64,000 nucleotides of DNA from Adiantum capillus-veneris (GCA_014529385.2 CM043956.1:62635120-62699119), one strand, 5' to 3'; counted from the stretch's first letter, positions 16,304-29,160 are shown. Notes: a model not told the origin generated them from the letters alone. Made by a program: numbers and translations.

Positions 16304-18780
16304 CATAAAAATAAATCTTGTACTTGTCATTTTAGGGCCCCAGGGACCCTCAACATGAGGGGCCACAAGGGCGCGCAAATCAGCCATCCAACAAATTTTG
16401 GATGGTTGATTTGCGCGCCCTTGTGGCCCCTCATGTTGAGGGTCCCTGGGCCCTAAAATGACAAGTACAGGCTTTTTTTGATGCATAGCCATGAGATAGA
16501 ATTGGGCAAATTGATGTATTCATAGCAAACTCCCCCCCCCCCCACAATGGCAAATAGCTAAACATTGTATCATGCCATGATGCATAAAAATAAATCTTGT
16601 ACTTGTCATTTTAGGGCCCCAGGGACCCTCAACATGAGGGGCCACAAGGGCGCGCAAATCAGCCATCCAACAAATTTTGGATGGCTGATTTGCGCGCCCT
16701 TGTGGCCCCTCATTTTGAGGGTCCCTAGGGCCCTAAAATGACAAGTACAAGATTTTTTTGATGCATAGCCATGAGATAGAATTGGGCAAATTGATGTATT
16801 CATAGCAGACCCCCCCCCCCCCCACAATGGCAAATAGCTAAACATTGTATCATGCCATGATGCATAAAAATAAATCTTGTAGTTGTCATTTTAGGGCCCA
16901 GGGACCCTCAACATGAGGGGCCACAAGGGCGCGCAAATCAGCTATCCAAAAATTTTGGATGGCTGATTTGCGCGCCCTTGTGGCCCCTCATGTTGAGGGT
17001 CCCTGGGGCCCTAAAATGACAAGTACAGGCTTCTTTTCATGCATAGCCATGAGATAGAATTGGGCAAATTGATGTATTCATAGCAAACTCCCCCCCCCCA
17101 CAATGGCAAATAGCTAAACATTGTATCATGCCATGATGCATAAAAATAAATCTTGTACTTGTCATTTTAGGGCCCCAGGGACCCTCAACATGAGGGGCCA
17201 CAAGGGCGCGCAAATCAGCCATCCAAAATTTTTGGATGGCTGATTTGCGCGCCCTTGTGGCCCCTCATGTTGAGGGTCCCTGCGGCCCTAAAATGACAAG
17301 TACAGGCTTTTTTTGATGCATAGCCATGAGATAGAATTGGGCAAATTGATGTATTCATAGCAAACTCCCCCCCCCCCCCCCCCCCCCCCACAATGGCAAA
17401 TAGCTAAACATTGTATCATGCCATGATGCATAAAAATAAATCTTGTACTTGTCATTTTAGGGCCCCAGGGACCCTCAACATAAGGGGCCATAAGGGCACG
17501 CAAATCAGCCAGGGACCCTCAACATGAGGGGCCACAAGGGCGTGCAAATCAGCCATCCAAAATTTTTGGATGGCTGATTTGCGCGCCCTTGTGGCCCCTC
17601 ATGTTGAGGTCCCTGGGGCCCTAAAATGACAAGTACAGGCTTTTCTTGATGCATAGCCATGAGATAGAATTGGGCAAATTGATGTATTCATAGCAAACTC
17701 CTCCCCCCCCCACAATGGCAAATAGCTAAACATTGTATCATGCCATGCATAAAAATAAATCTTGTACTTGTTATTTTAGGGCCCCAGGGACCCTCAACAT
17801 GAGGGGCCACAAGGGCGCGCAAATCAGCCATCCAACAAATTTTGGATGGCTGATTTGCGCGCCCTTGTGGCCCCTCATGTTGAGGGTCCCTGGGACCCTA
17901 AAATGACAAGTACAGGCTTTTTTTGATGCATAGCCATGAGATAGAATTGGGCAAATTGCTGTATTCATAGCAAACTCCCCCCCCCCCCCCCACAATGGCA
18001 AATAGCTAAACATTGTATCATGCCATGATGCATAAAAATAAATCTTGTACTTGTCATTTTAGGGCCCCAGGGACCCTCAACATGAGGGGCCACAAGGGCA
18101 CGCAAATGAGCCATCCAACAAATTTTGGATGGCTGATTTGCGCGCCCTTGTGGCCCCTCATGTTAAGGGTCCCTGGGGCCCTAAAATGACAAGTACAAGA
18201 TTTTTTTGATGCATAGCCATGAGATAGAATTGGGCAAATTGATGTATTCATAGCAAACTCCCCCCCCACAATGGCAAATAGCTAAACATTGTATCATGCC
18301 ATGATGCATAAAAATAAATCTTGTACTTGTCATTTTAGCCAACAATTGTTGGATGGCTGATTTGCGCGCCCTTGTGGCCCCTCATGTTGAGGGTCCCTGG
18401 GGCCCTAAAATGACAAGTACAGGCTTTTTTTCATGCATAGCCATGAGATAGAATTGGGCAAATTGATGTATTCATAGCAAACTCCCCCCCCCCCCCCCCA
18501 CAATGGCAAATAGCTAAACATTGTATCATGCCATGATGCATAAAAAAAAATCTTGTACTTGTCATTTTAGGGCCCTAGGGACCCTCAACATGAGGGGCCA
18601 CAAGGGCGCGCAAATCAGCCATCCAATAAATTTTGGATGGCTGATTTGCGCGCCCTTGTGGCCCCTCATGTTGAGGGTCCCTGGGACCCTAAAATGACAA
18701 GTACAGGCTTTTTTTGATGCATAGCCATGAGATAGAATTGGGCAAATTAATGTATTCATAGCAAACTCCCCCCCCCCCAT
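16304..18780. repeat. Tandem satellite of nine long hairpins (~280-bp units)
   Basis: Nine units begin near 16318, 16599, 16879, 17154, 17445, 17762, 18048, 18322 and 18553. Most units hold an inverted repeat with ~70-bp arms. The left arm starts TTGTACTTGTCATTTTAGGG and runs through GGGCGCGCAAATCAGCCAT. The loop is CAAATT or shorter, and the right arm mirrors the left and ends AATGACAAGTACA. The first hairpin is 16317-16469. A ~120-bp spacer follows, with GCATAGCCATGAGATAGAAT, a poly-C run varying from about 7 to 24 C, and CAATGGCAAATAGCTAAACA. Unit 5 has an extra partial left arm and unit 8 has lost most of its left arm. Open frames across it are not genes. Confidence 0.97.
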
Positions 18781-18806
18781 AATGGGATGCATGGAAACAT
18801 GTGATT

Positions 18807-19109
18807 CTATGGCACAACATGAGCATTAATCCAGTATGATGAGATCTGGCTATCAACCATAGTTTCAAAGAGATCGGTAAGAGGATCATTACTCGTGTTT
18901 TTTGCTTCTATGGTCATCGATGTGACTGCACCCGTTGCAGGAGGTGTATACACTGTCATCAATACGGACGCTCCAACCGCAAATGTCTTCGTGAGAGAGG
19001 AACCGCTCTCTTGAGTGGTGTGCACAAAAATTTGTGCTTGAGTTGTGTGAATCGTCATCTCCTCTTGGCGGTCCACTCCTTTCGATTTTTTTCTTGTTAG
19101 AATTGCCAT
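18807..19109 (-). CDS. Hypothetical ORF, ~100 aa, unknown
   Basis: An open frame on the minus strand; the internal start used here gives MAILTRKKSKGVDRQEEM. The frame also runs upstream to 19262, but that part is low-complexity Ser/Leu/Phe from CT-rich DNA. No domain, signal peptide or family resemblance was recognised. It ends just before the hairpin satellite. It may be a chance frame or part of a decayed mobile element. Confidence 0.15.
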   Translation of the reverse strand: MAILTRKKSKGVDRQEEMTIHTTQAQIFVHTTQESGSSLTKTFAVGASVLMTVYTPPATGAVTSMTIEAKNTSNDPLTDLFETMVDSQISSYWINAHVVP

Positions 19110-19706
19110 TTTCTTTGTGATTGGGGTGCTTATGGTTTTCAAGAAAATGGTGGAGAGTGAAAGTGAGAGAAGAGAGAATATAAAATTTGAGGGTGGTGTG
19201 AGAAGGTTTGAGAGAAATTTGAAAGAAAAAATGATGGAAAGAAAGGGAAAAGGTTTAACCAAAGAAATAAGAAAGGGGTAAACAAATTAGAAAGGTAGTA
19301 TGGATGGAGGTCATTAACGCTCAGAAAGTGAGAAAGGAAAAAAAGAGGAAGGGTCCCTTTTATAGGCAATTGAGAGAGGGGGGGCATTTGAGGGGGGGAC
19401 GGGCTGGTAGAGGAGGGGTGGGGCGGCAGGCGAGGATCAAGGGAGACGGGATTTGGGGGAGGGGGGGGGGGTGTTGGTCAAGGGGGACAAGATGGAGGTG
19501 TCGTTTTAGGGGACACGATCCACGCATGGCTGCAGGCTTTCTGCAGTCCACGCGGACATGCACCGGACCCCCACATGGTCGTGTCCACTTGGCATGCGAG
19601 ATTGGCACATGGACCACCATGGGGCCAAAATTGTGGCGCATGCATAGCACACCACATGGACCGCGGGGGCCACCCACCTTGTTGGACCCACGGGGGGGGG
19701 GGGGGG

Positions 19707-19708
<2 letters not shown>

Positions 19709-19746
<38 letters not shown>

Positions 19747-19897
19747 CGCTTCCTAGGGGGGCAGAGGAGGGGGTGAGAAGAGAGAGAGAGAGAGAGAGAG
19801 AGAGGGGGAGCACTTTCCACGGGGGAGGGGGAAGGAGGAGAGATAGAGAGGGAAGGGGGCAGGGGTGCTTCCCACGGGGAAGGGGAGGGGCTGAGAA

Positions 19898-19934
<37 letters not shown>

Positions 19935-19977
19935 GGGGGGGGGAGCGGAAGGGGAGGAGCTTCCCAAGGGGGGAAGG

Positions 19978-20025
<48 letters not shown>

Positions 20026-20210
20026 GTGGCGCTTCCCACGGGGGAAGAGAGACAGAGAGGGGGGGGGGGGGGGGGGGGGGGGGGGATGGAGCAGGGGGTG
20101 CTTCCCACAACGAAAGAGGGAGAGGGGGGTGGGGAAGAGGGAGGGAGGGGACAGGGGACGCTTTCAATGGAGGAAGATAGAGAGAGGGGAAGGGAGGGGC
20201 GGGGGGGCGC

Positions 20211-20262
<52 letters not shown>

Positions 20263-20341
20263 GACGGGGACCCATGGGGGGAGTGGGATGGGAGGATAGA
20301 GAAAGAGGGGGGAGGGGGGGCTTCACACGAAGGAAGGAAGG

Positions 20342-20433
<92 letters not shown>

Positions 20434-20509
20434 GGTTGGGCCCCACGGGGGAGTGGGATGGGAGGAGAGAGACAGAGGGGGGTTCTTCCCAGGGGAAGGG
20501 GACGGGAGT

Positions 20510-20589
<80 letters not shown>

Positions 20590-20597
20590 CGGGGTAG

Positions 20598-20642
<45 letters not shown>

Positions 20643-20655
20643 GGGGGGGAGGAAG
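19709..20655. repeat. All-purine minisatellite with (GA)n and poly-G
   Basis: About 950 bp that is almost entirely purine on the + strand. Irregular units of about 60-120 bp each contain a core close to GCTTCCCACGGGGGAAG followed by GGGGAGGGG-type sequence and a (GA)n run. Cores are visible near 19748, 19808, 19869, 19960, 20030, 20099 and, more diverged, 20320, 20430 and 20486. The longest (GA)n runs are near 20350-20430 and 20515-20585. Long Arg/Glu and Ser/Leu open frames here are repeat artefacts. Confidence 0.95.
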
Positions 20656-20806
20656 GAGAGGAAATGTATTTTTTAACAATTAATTGAATTTGGATTTCAA
20701 AAAATTATTAAATAAAACTAATAACTACTAGGATTAATATAAAGCCCCTTAACTCTTCTGACCACAATTAAGCACTTTCTCTCATTATTTTTTCAACTCT
20801 ACTACC

Positions 20807-23800
20807 ATGTCGTGCACTATAGTCTTCCATTCTTTTGAAAGAGCTTTCCCCTTTACCAATGGGAAGATTATTTTTGTTGTGAAATATTTACGAGAGCATG
20901 TTGCTCCACAAACATTTATTGCTCTACATGCAGTTGTCATGGTTGGGAGTGAAGAGCTGATAGTGCCACAAGAGAAAACAAGCAATCACTTGGGAGAGGA
21001 GTTTTATGTTGTGGACAAATCTCTCTCTACAAAGTTTGTGGTGCTAGTCAAAGTTTGTGGTGCTAGTCAAAGATGACACAATTTCAAATTCGAGCGGTGT
21101 TGCTGCTCTGTTGGGTGGATGTTCCATACATAAACCTTACTAATGAAGCCCAACACCTTGATAAAGCTTCTTTCAAAGATAGTGGATACCACACAAGTGT
21201 CGAAAATACCAAAGGTGTACAATGGTAACATGGTGTTTGAGTTTCCACCAACCTTAGGAAAGGTTCATCCAATGGATTCTATGGAACATAAGTATGATCC
21301 ACACCACTGGATTAAACCATAAACCTTAAACATAGCATTTCCTGGAGTATGTCGCAAAAGTCAGTGTGCAGGTGCCCTAAAGTGTCTTAATGAAAGCTGT
21401 CGCAAATTGGTTAATTTTGGGAAGTCAAACACAACACATTTTAATGGCAGTATGATAAAATTACCTTGCATGGGAGAGTTTTGCGATGGACTTGGAGGCA
21501 AGCTTACTTGCCACTATTTGCAGACAACCACCCATTTGTTTGCGTACATGTGATTGCTTTGTATAATATATCATGCCAAGGGATGAAAGCATGAGCAGAT
21601 TGATGGTACATAAAGGAATTCACCAACAGGACATGAGGGATGGTACGTTGAAAGGTCTCACCAATAAAACCAAAGAAATGGTTGCACGAGTCCTCAGTAT
21701 AGATAGATATGCAAGCGCATGAAAGGTACAAACGTGTGTGGCAAAGAAAATTGTGACAACAACCTTGATGCAAGAGGGGGGCTTTATCCATGTACTTGGT
21801 GAGTAAGAATTTCTAAATGTTGTTGAAGAAATGTGTCCCTTAGTGGAGGACAATTGGTGAGGATGATGACTTGCTTCTCTTGTCTGTGCATATTATTTCA
21901 AAGTAACTAAACACTATAATACAGGTTTCAATGGTCCATGGTAGTGATAAAATGGGGCCAACAAAGGAGACCTTCGGTGTGGACTCTTTGCTGTGGCTAA
22001 AAAGGAATTGCACATATGATTTCACAGAAGCAGGTTTCTCAGGCAAGGAGTGGAAGGGGAGAGGTGCTTTGTGTTTAAGATGTCTACAGTTGGTCCTGCA
22101 TCTGCATTGGATTTGGTTAATTGAATGCGACAAAGTGGACCTGGAGATCTTCGGTATGCTTGGGTGCACTTTGATCACACTCAATGAGTGGCAGATTGGG
22201 TGACCATGGCATGCCACATTTACGATCCAAGGTTTGTTGTTTTAGGCATGTATTTCTCAAGATTGATGTATCTTAAAAACAACCAACAATATGTATATCA
22301 ATATGAATGTCTTCTGTTGTAGTATCGAAGATCTCCTCACTATTGAAACTTGTGAGATGAAAGAGGAAGTCATGGAAGCACAAATCATTTTCTGACAGTG
22401 CATAAATGAACTTATGGAGGGGCATGGATGTGAGAGAGTGGATTTTTACGGATTCATGGCTGGTGAAGCTCAAGCCAATTGGAATGCAATTCCATGTTCT
22501 ATGGTGGAAAAGACAGTGTTCTACAACATCAAAAGCAATCTTGTCTTTTTCACTGGAAACAAAGCATGGAAGGGCACACAATGAAGTACATTGTCTCTTC
22601 ATCTCAACAAACTCACAAAGACATGTGCAAAAAGTAGCGTTTAGGCAATGGCCTCTTGGTTGAGTTGGTGGGAGGTGCGTATTACACATTGGGGGAGCAT
22701 CATGACAACAATAGAGAGAAGTGCCGATGGGGCAAACACTCCAAGAACCAACTTGGCTGAGAGTAGGGAGCTAGCTTGCAGGTGAAGGTTTTTTAAAAAA
22801 ATCTTGTTGTATAAGGCATGTACTTCGGATATGGCAAATGCAATACTACAAAGCATGAAGACAGTTTCTTACTCTCAAGGTAAAGATAGTGGAAAGGGTC
22901 CTTCACTAGAGAGACTCAAGGAAAGAGTTTCCTCTAGTCCAAAACAAGTCATAAGAGTAGTAAATGAGGGTACATCTAGAACACCCATGTATAAGGCTCG
23001 CACCCCGCTTGAAATATACAAAGAAACCTTTTGGAAAAAAGTGAGGGCCGCCAATTATGATTCGTGTTAGGATGAATCCACACATAGACCAGAGTACAAT
23101 GCAAAAACATGTGACCGTACAACACACGGAAGGCCAAGGAGGATCATTTTCATGGAAGATTCAGGGGTAGCATATGGTAGTGAGAATTCCAAAGAGAAGA
23201 TGAAGTTTTGTGTTTTGGAACGAAAAGTCAATGAAGCTATGTGGGCAATCAGAAGAATCCGTCTAGACAGCCATGTAACATGTAGTGGCACCCTCAATGG
23301 TGGAAAAAAATGTGGACAAAATATAGTGGCATGTAGTAAAGGTACTCCTACACCATCCTTTGAGGGGTATAGAAAACATCCAAACGGGTTACTCAGATAG
23401 TGGTTTTGGTTCTATCCCAGACATGTTATTCATTGCTATGTGGTGGATCATAACATAGAACCAAGGCCAGCTCCACCTTCAACAATTTGGCTGGTTAATC
23501 TAGGAACAAATCTCACCGATGAAGAAGTTGAAATATTGCTTGAAGGAGGATTTCAAGTGGAGACATTTAGAAAAGATTAAGAGAGTGCAACAACACTGTG
23601 GATTCCTCCTAGGGGTGGAGGTGATTCCTCTTCCGCTTCAATAAAAGCAGGTAGCAGTGGTTCAATACTAAGAAATGGCATAAGAGTCAAATTTAGGACT
23701 TCCATTTCAGAGGAGGCAGCTAAGAAAATTGGTCGGGCTCTTTGTTCAAAGGCTAAGGTGATTGAAGAGAAACGCATTGTAGACAAAGCACATGAAGCCT

Positions 23801-24066
23801 TCAAGGTTGAGCATCATGCAATAGACAGACATGTGGGAGTGTATGAGGTGCACATAAAGGATGAGCCCTATTGCACATGCCCCAATTTCACCGATAGGGA
23901 GGCCAAGAAAAAATCATATTTGGCTTGCAAGCACTTGTACTTCATTTTCTTGAGAGTGCTTGGATTCAGTCAAAATGAAAACATGTTCATACATCAACCC
24001 GTGCTAAGCAAAGTAGATGTCTACAATGCTCTTAGCCATGAACGTACATATCTAAACTTAGAGTAA
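20807..24066 (+). pseudogene. Decayed MULE-like transposase gene with SWIM zinc finger
   Basis: A DNA-transposon gene in pieces. An N-terminal segment (20807-21076) has the MSCTIVFHSFERAFPF start. Next is a Cys-containing segment (about 21160-21500) reading HKYDPHHWIKP, SQCAGALKCLNESC and NTTHFNG. A middle segment (21931-22203) follows, then a block at 22400-22490 reading VDFYGFMAGEAQANWNAI, which resembles the conserved core of transposases I know from non-seed plants. The C-terminal frame 23758-24066 carries a SWIM finger: CTC at residues 39-41 and CKH at 57-59, the CxC...CxH pattern of MULE transposases. Stops and frame changes separate the segments, for example near 21300, 22200 and 23400, so it is not functional. 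Purine minisatellites lie on both sides and no terminal repeats were found. Confidence 0.6.
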
Positions 24067-24267
24067 AGCCCCATGATTGTACAATTTTGTGACACATTTT
24101 TCGCCATGTATTGAAGCTTGCGAAGTTGATATGGATTGGGTAGGTGTTGGACCTTTGGTAAAGATGTTTTGGATTGTTTCAGCTTAAGAATAATTTTATC
24201 TCTCTTTTTGTTAGCATTAATAATGATGTAAATTGATTTAGGTGTGTATACTTTTCCTTGTGTGTGA

Positions 24268-24370
24268 CATAGAGAGAGAGAGAGAGCGATAGATAGGGTA
24301 TGAGGTTGATGAGGTGTCACATCAGTAAGAAAGTAATGAAAGAGAGAGATGAGAGAGGCCGAGACTGACG

Positions 24371-24404
<34 letters not shown>

Positions 24405-24457
24405 GCAAAAAGCGATGGTGACGATGATGTTTGATCGAGGTTTCTTTGCCAAGGGAA

Positions 24458-24504
<47 letters not shown>

Positions 24505-24598
24505 CCGACAAAGGACAATAAGAGAGAAAAAAGGAGCTACAACAATGGTACTACAATGTTTGATCGAGGTGTGTTTGCCAAGGGGACAAATCTGAGCG

Positions 24599-24659
<61 letters not shown>

Positions 24660-24660
24660 C
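24268..24660. repeat. (GA)n / poly-G compound repeat with a repeated core
   Basis: Several (GA)n tracts. Two share the core TGTTTGATCGAGGT and TTTGCCAAGGG followed by (GA)n, near 24429-24500 and 24557-24622. The second ends in a ~36-bp G run at 24624-24659. It resembles the compound design of 19709-20655 but has a different core. Confidence 0.93.
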
Positions 24661-24839
24661 GGAAAAGAGAGCCGACGAAGGCTTAGGAGAGAGAATAAAG
24701 TTGAGGAGAGAGAAAAAGAATCTTTTTGGAATCTGCTTACCGAATTCCAAAAAAGCGCTCGCCAAAAAATATTTCCCTCTCACAACTAGCCAGAAATACA
24801 TTAAACTCATAAGGCAAATACTCCCCCCCTCAATCTGAA

Positions 24840-27187
24840 TGGAGGGTGCCATAGTACATTTAGAGACATTTTCATCCATAGCCAGAAATTGCTTGAAGCA
24901 CACAAACACTTCGGAGTTAGCTTTAAGTAGATACACTCATGCATGCCTGGAGTAAACATCAATGAGAGTCACGAAATATAGGTAATTGCCTAAAGACAGA
25001 GTTTGCATAGGCCCACAAAAATCACTATGCACAAGCTACAACCTACATGTAGCCCTTACGAAACCATCCTTTGGAAACTTGGAATGCTGCATCTTACCCA
25101 AAATACAGCCTTCACAAACATGCTTCACAGCCTACAGGTGCTTCAAGAGGTGGCAAAGAAGGAACCATATCAATTTTTTGCAAACACAACAAACTTGCAA
25201 AATTCAGACGCCCAAAACATGCATGCCAAAGTTTTGCATATGAAATAGCCTTTGAATGATTTGCAAGATTTTGCCCACACTTATCATACAAAGTAAGCTT
25301 ATACAGCCTACTGCATAAAATGCCAATGCAACAATGTCGTCACCAAAACTGACATTATAAACTGTACATCTCTCATCCAGAAAGACAATAAGACCAAGTC
25401 TAGCAAGTGCAGATATAGACAAAAGGTTCTTTTTTTTATCCCACGTACATAAAGTGCATCAACAAGTGTGAAAGAACTTCCATTTGTAGCAGTCAACAAA
25501 ATCTTTCCAACTCCCTTGAAGTGAATATATTCCCATGAGGGACATCCTCAAGAGAGGTAAACAAGTCACGATGAGAGGTAATGTGCTTTGTAGCACCACA
25601 ATCAAAGTACTACACATGAGAATCTACAACAACTGACATACATGCATCATGGACAGAAGGATTGTAAGTGCACTCTACACTAAAAGCCCATTCTGCATCT
25701 ACATCAGTATCACAATCTCCTTTCACAAAAGACTGTACAATAGTTGCACTTGTAGTGGAACCAGCCTCTTTCTTCTTAGCTTATTTTGCCTTCAATTTTG
25801 GACACTACTTGATTAAGTGATCATTAGCTTTACAATAGTGGCAACACATCTTCTTTTTGCCCTTTTCACCAAAATTTTCAGACGAGGTGTTGCCAGCAAA
25901 AGCATTGGAAACATGTGATTTTCCACTTGCAGAAGAACCATGAGAAGTAGCCACATTTTTTGTTACCACTTTTTCTTTGAGCAGCAACAAAAGCGTGTTC
26001 AACTGCACAATTTTTAGCCTTGTTCTTTCTTGAAAGTGAATCCTGCAACAGTAATCTTCATAATGCATCAAACTTGACAACATCGGGATTTCCTTGGGTT
26101 CTCCAAGTACTAGCAAAAGTTTGATTGGAATCTGGGAATGCATCAAGAACAGTCTGCATAAGGGAACTGTCTAAAATGACTTCACCTGCAAAAAGGAGTT
26201 GCTCATTAATATCCTTTCCATGTCATCTTCATTATGCATAATCTTCATTTCTAGCTCTTTACGCAATAATGCAACTTTGGCCTCATTACGGCTTGCATAA
26301 AGAGCAGCCAGAATATCCCAAGCCTGTTTTGCAAATTGAGCTGAACAAGTGTGAGCAATAATAGTGCACTTCACAAATAATGCAATCAATGCATGAGCAT
26401 GTGCATCTCTAACATCTCAACAAGACTACTCACTTGCAGGCAAAATAGCTCTAGTAGCAGCAATCCTGCCAGCAAAACCTGCAACATCCTCAACATCGTC
26501 CGTATCCACAGAACTAGGACATAAATCAATGCCCTGCACAACATTCCATACACCCTTTGACACAAGAACCTGTTGCATCATGTAAGCCCACATTGGGTAA
26601 TTGTCCCCATCCAATTTATTGTCAGCAACAACGTTGTTGTTTGCCATGGTGAGTGCTTGCACCTAATGTGAAAGCTACCCGAAAAAGAGGAGAAATGAAG
26701 CAAGACCAACATGTGATATATAGCACAACCCAAAGGAGACTCTAAGGAACCTGTTATGCAAAAAATGGCACTGACAAAAATTCTACAAAAAAGGACAAAA
26801 TTGCGTGTGCAGTATTGCTTGTAGTGGAAACAGAGGCCGAAATGATCTCGAATGGAAATTCTGAGCAGACTGGTCTCTTAGAGGTCACCCAAAGTGAGTA
26901 GGCGTGTGCTGGCTATGCTGTCGACTAAGCCCGAGAGGACACAACTTGCTCTGATACCAATTGTTGGAAATAGGGTTGCAGGGAAACACACACATCTTGG
27001 AGAAGGCAAAGAAGCTCAAGACACACAACAAAGAGTAGTATTCCTTAGTGCACAAATGAAAGATAAATTAGCCCTAGCATGATAGGCATATATACAGTGC
27101 ACGAGGGAAAAAACTTCCCAGTGAAAGAAAACATGCCCCTACAGTCCTAAGTGTGTTCACACACTACCACATATGTATGGTATCACA
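24840..27187 (-). mobile_element. Copia family C, copy 1 (5' LTR to integrase)
   Basis: Read on the minus strand: 5' LTR 26962-27187, primer site 26949-26960 (GCTCTGATACCA on +, a perfect tRNA-iMet complement), then gag from about 26646. A zinc-knuckle region follows near 25800-25860, protease and pre-integrase near 25450-25660, and integrase core near 24870-25020 (DFCGPMQTLSLGNYLYFV). The 3' half is absent; the left limit near 24840 is uncertain. Several breaks. Its LTR abuts gag sequence of copy 2 at 27188, so it most likely inserted into copy 2. Confidence 0.75.
26962..27187 (-). repeat. 5' LTR of copia C copy 1 (226 bp)
   Basis: TG...CA ends. It shares TTGGAAATAGGGTTGCA-like and GGAAACACACA blocks with 34179-34405. 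Confidence 0.8.
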
Positions 27188-28087
27188 GTAGCTACACTTG
27201 TAGTGGAACCAGCCTGTTTCTTCTTGGCCTCTTTTGCCTTCAATTCAGGACAAGTCTTAGTCAAGTGATCATTAGCTTTGCAATAATGGTAACACATCTT
27301 CTTCTTGTCTTTTTCACCAGAATTCCCAGATGAGGTGTTTTCGGAAGAGGCATTAGGAATAGGTAATTTTCCACTTGTTGAAGAACCATGAGAAGTGGCT
27401 ACATTGTTGTTACCACCTTCCCTTTGAGCAGCAACTAAGGCCTATTCAATTGTATGTTGTTTAGCCATGTTCTTTCTTGAAAGTGACTCTTGCAACAACA
27501 ATGTGCAGAATGCATCAAACTTGACAACATTAGGATTTTCTTGGGTCATAAGTCTCCAAGTACTAGAAAAAGTATGGTAAGAATCTGGCAATGCATCAAG
27601 AATAGTCCGCACAAGTGAACTGTTAGAAATGAGTTCGCCTACAAAAATGAGTCTCTCATTAATATCCTTGATACCAGTAAGGAAAATGTCCATGTCATCT
27701 TCCTCATGCATAATCTTTGATTCCGACTTTTTACGTAGCAATGCTATTTTAGCCTCATTGCAACTTGCACAAAGACCATCTAGAATATCCCAAGCCTGTT
27801 TTTTTTATTTAGTTGAGTGAATGTGAGGGTTAATAGTGCGCTTCAGAGATAATGCAATAAATGCATGCACCTGTGCATCTCTAACATCCCAATGAGACTA
27901 CCCAGCCATAGGCAAAACAGCTCTAACAGCAATAGTCCCACCGCCAAAACTTGCAACATCCTCAATGTAGCCTATGTCCATGGACAAAAAGCGTACATCA
28001 ATGCCCTCCATAAAATTCCAAACGCCCTTTGAAAAAGAACATGTTGCATCATGTAAGCCCACATTGGGTAGTTATCCCCGTCCAATT

Positions 28088-28257
28088 CATTAGGAAAAAT
28101 ATGGACTCTCCTAGGGCCCTTTTGATTAGGGAAGGGTTAGTGGAGGACCAATGAGAGGCCTCTTGGGATATCACCTATAGCCTAAGGAGAGATAGGGGGG
28201 TAGCCTATTTGTCCCCCTCTTCAATGCTTGATTCCTAGAGAGAAAGGGGAGGTGGAC

Positions 28258-28291
<34 letters not shown>

Positions 28292-28460
28292 AAAAAGGGG
28301 GAAAGAGGTGTCATAAAGCTTAGAGAGAGACCCTTGACAAAAAGGGACCCCAAAAGAAAAATTGCGCAGGTCAAAAAACCCTAAAAATTTGAAAAGTCTA
28401 AAAAATGACCGTTTTTCCTCCAAAATTGCCCAAAACATAACCAAACATCAAAAAGTCACT
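28088..28460 (+). repeat. Left inverted terminus of the 5.6-kb DNA element
   Basis: Outer CATTAGGAAAAATATGGA, inner AAACCCTAAAAATTTGAAAA. It contains a ~31-bp G run at 28260-28290. Confidence 0.75.
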
Positions 28461-28489
28461 TTTTCTCTCCAAATTCCCTCTCTCCCACA

Positions 28490-28880
28490 ATCTTCTCTCC
28501 CCTGCCCCCTCCCCTCCCCTCACTTCCTCTCTGCAGTCAATCCCACCATAGCCAAAATCTCACTCTCCATCTTCTCTAGCTCTCCCTCCCCTCCCCCCTC
28601 CATTCTCTCTGTGTTGTGCAGCCCACCATAGCCCAAAGCTCATCACTATCCTCCTCTTCAGTTGTCCCCCCTTCCTCTCCTCACTCTCTCTACAGTCAAC
28701 CCCACCATAGCCAAATGCTCACTCTCCATCCTCTCTAGCTCTCCCTCCCCTCACCCCTCCATTCTCCACAATGCAGCCCATAGCCCAAAGCTCATCACTA
28801 TCCCACCATAGCCAAAAGCTCACCCTCCATCCTCTCTATCTCTCCCTTTCTCCCCTTCATTCTCTCTCTACTGTGTAGAC
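28490..28880. repeat. CT-rich subterminal minisatellite
   Basis: Repeated CCCACCATAGCC, AAGCTCATCACTATCC and CTCTCCATCCTCTCTAGCTC blocks in irregular units of about 60-100 bp. A comparable CT-rich region on the other strand lies inside the right terminus, about 32950-33330. Confidence 0.8.
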
Positions 28881-28964
28881 CTCACTATCCTTCTCTCCAA
28901 CCCTCACCCCCCTCCCCCTTCCCAATCTCTCTCTACTGTGTGGCCACCCGACCTCTTCTCGAGC

Positions 28965-29160
28965 ATGTCCACCCATACCACGCATAGACGGCCCAAGTTG
29001 GAGATACAAAAGTTCATACTGCACAACACAAAGAGCTCGAAGGTGGAATGGATCCCACAGGTATTTAGCAAGGCTCATGGGTCTACATGCAACCGTTCAG
29101 TGTTGGTCCTCAAGGAGTACAATGTCGAGGCATACTGGAACGCCATTGGAAGTGAAGACT
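28965..29160 (+). CDS. Unknown ORF, ~64 aa, possible first exon
   Basis: Starts MSTHTTHRRPKLEIQKF and ends EAYWNAIGSED. No family recognised. GT donor-like sites occur inside (CACAG/GTATTT at about 29059) and just after it (TTGTAAGT at about 29189). An acceptor-like TACTACAG lies before the next ORF, so a small spliced gene is possible. It sits inside the 5.6-kb DNA element, so it may be captured host sequence or an element gene. Confidence 0.25.

Noticed and set aside
16304-18780. CRISPR array
   Set aside because: Units are ~280 bp with long internal inverted repeats and nearly identical spacers in a plant-type context, so it is a satellite.
16268-18889. Repeated small open frames with near-identical proteins (GHKGAQISHPKFVGWLIC)
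   Set aside because: They arise from the hairpin satellite units, run through the inverted arms and poly-C runs, and have no plausible starts of their own.
19304-20683. Several open frames over 100 codons, up to 322, on both strands
   Set aside because: All are produced by the purine minisatellite; Ser/Leu/Pro or Gly/Arg/Glu composition only.
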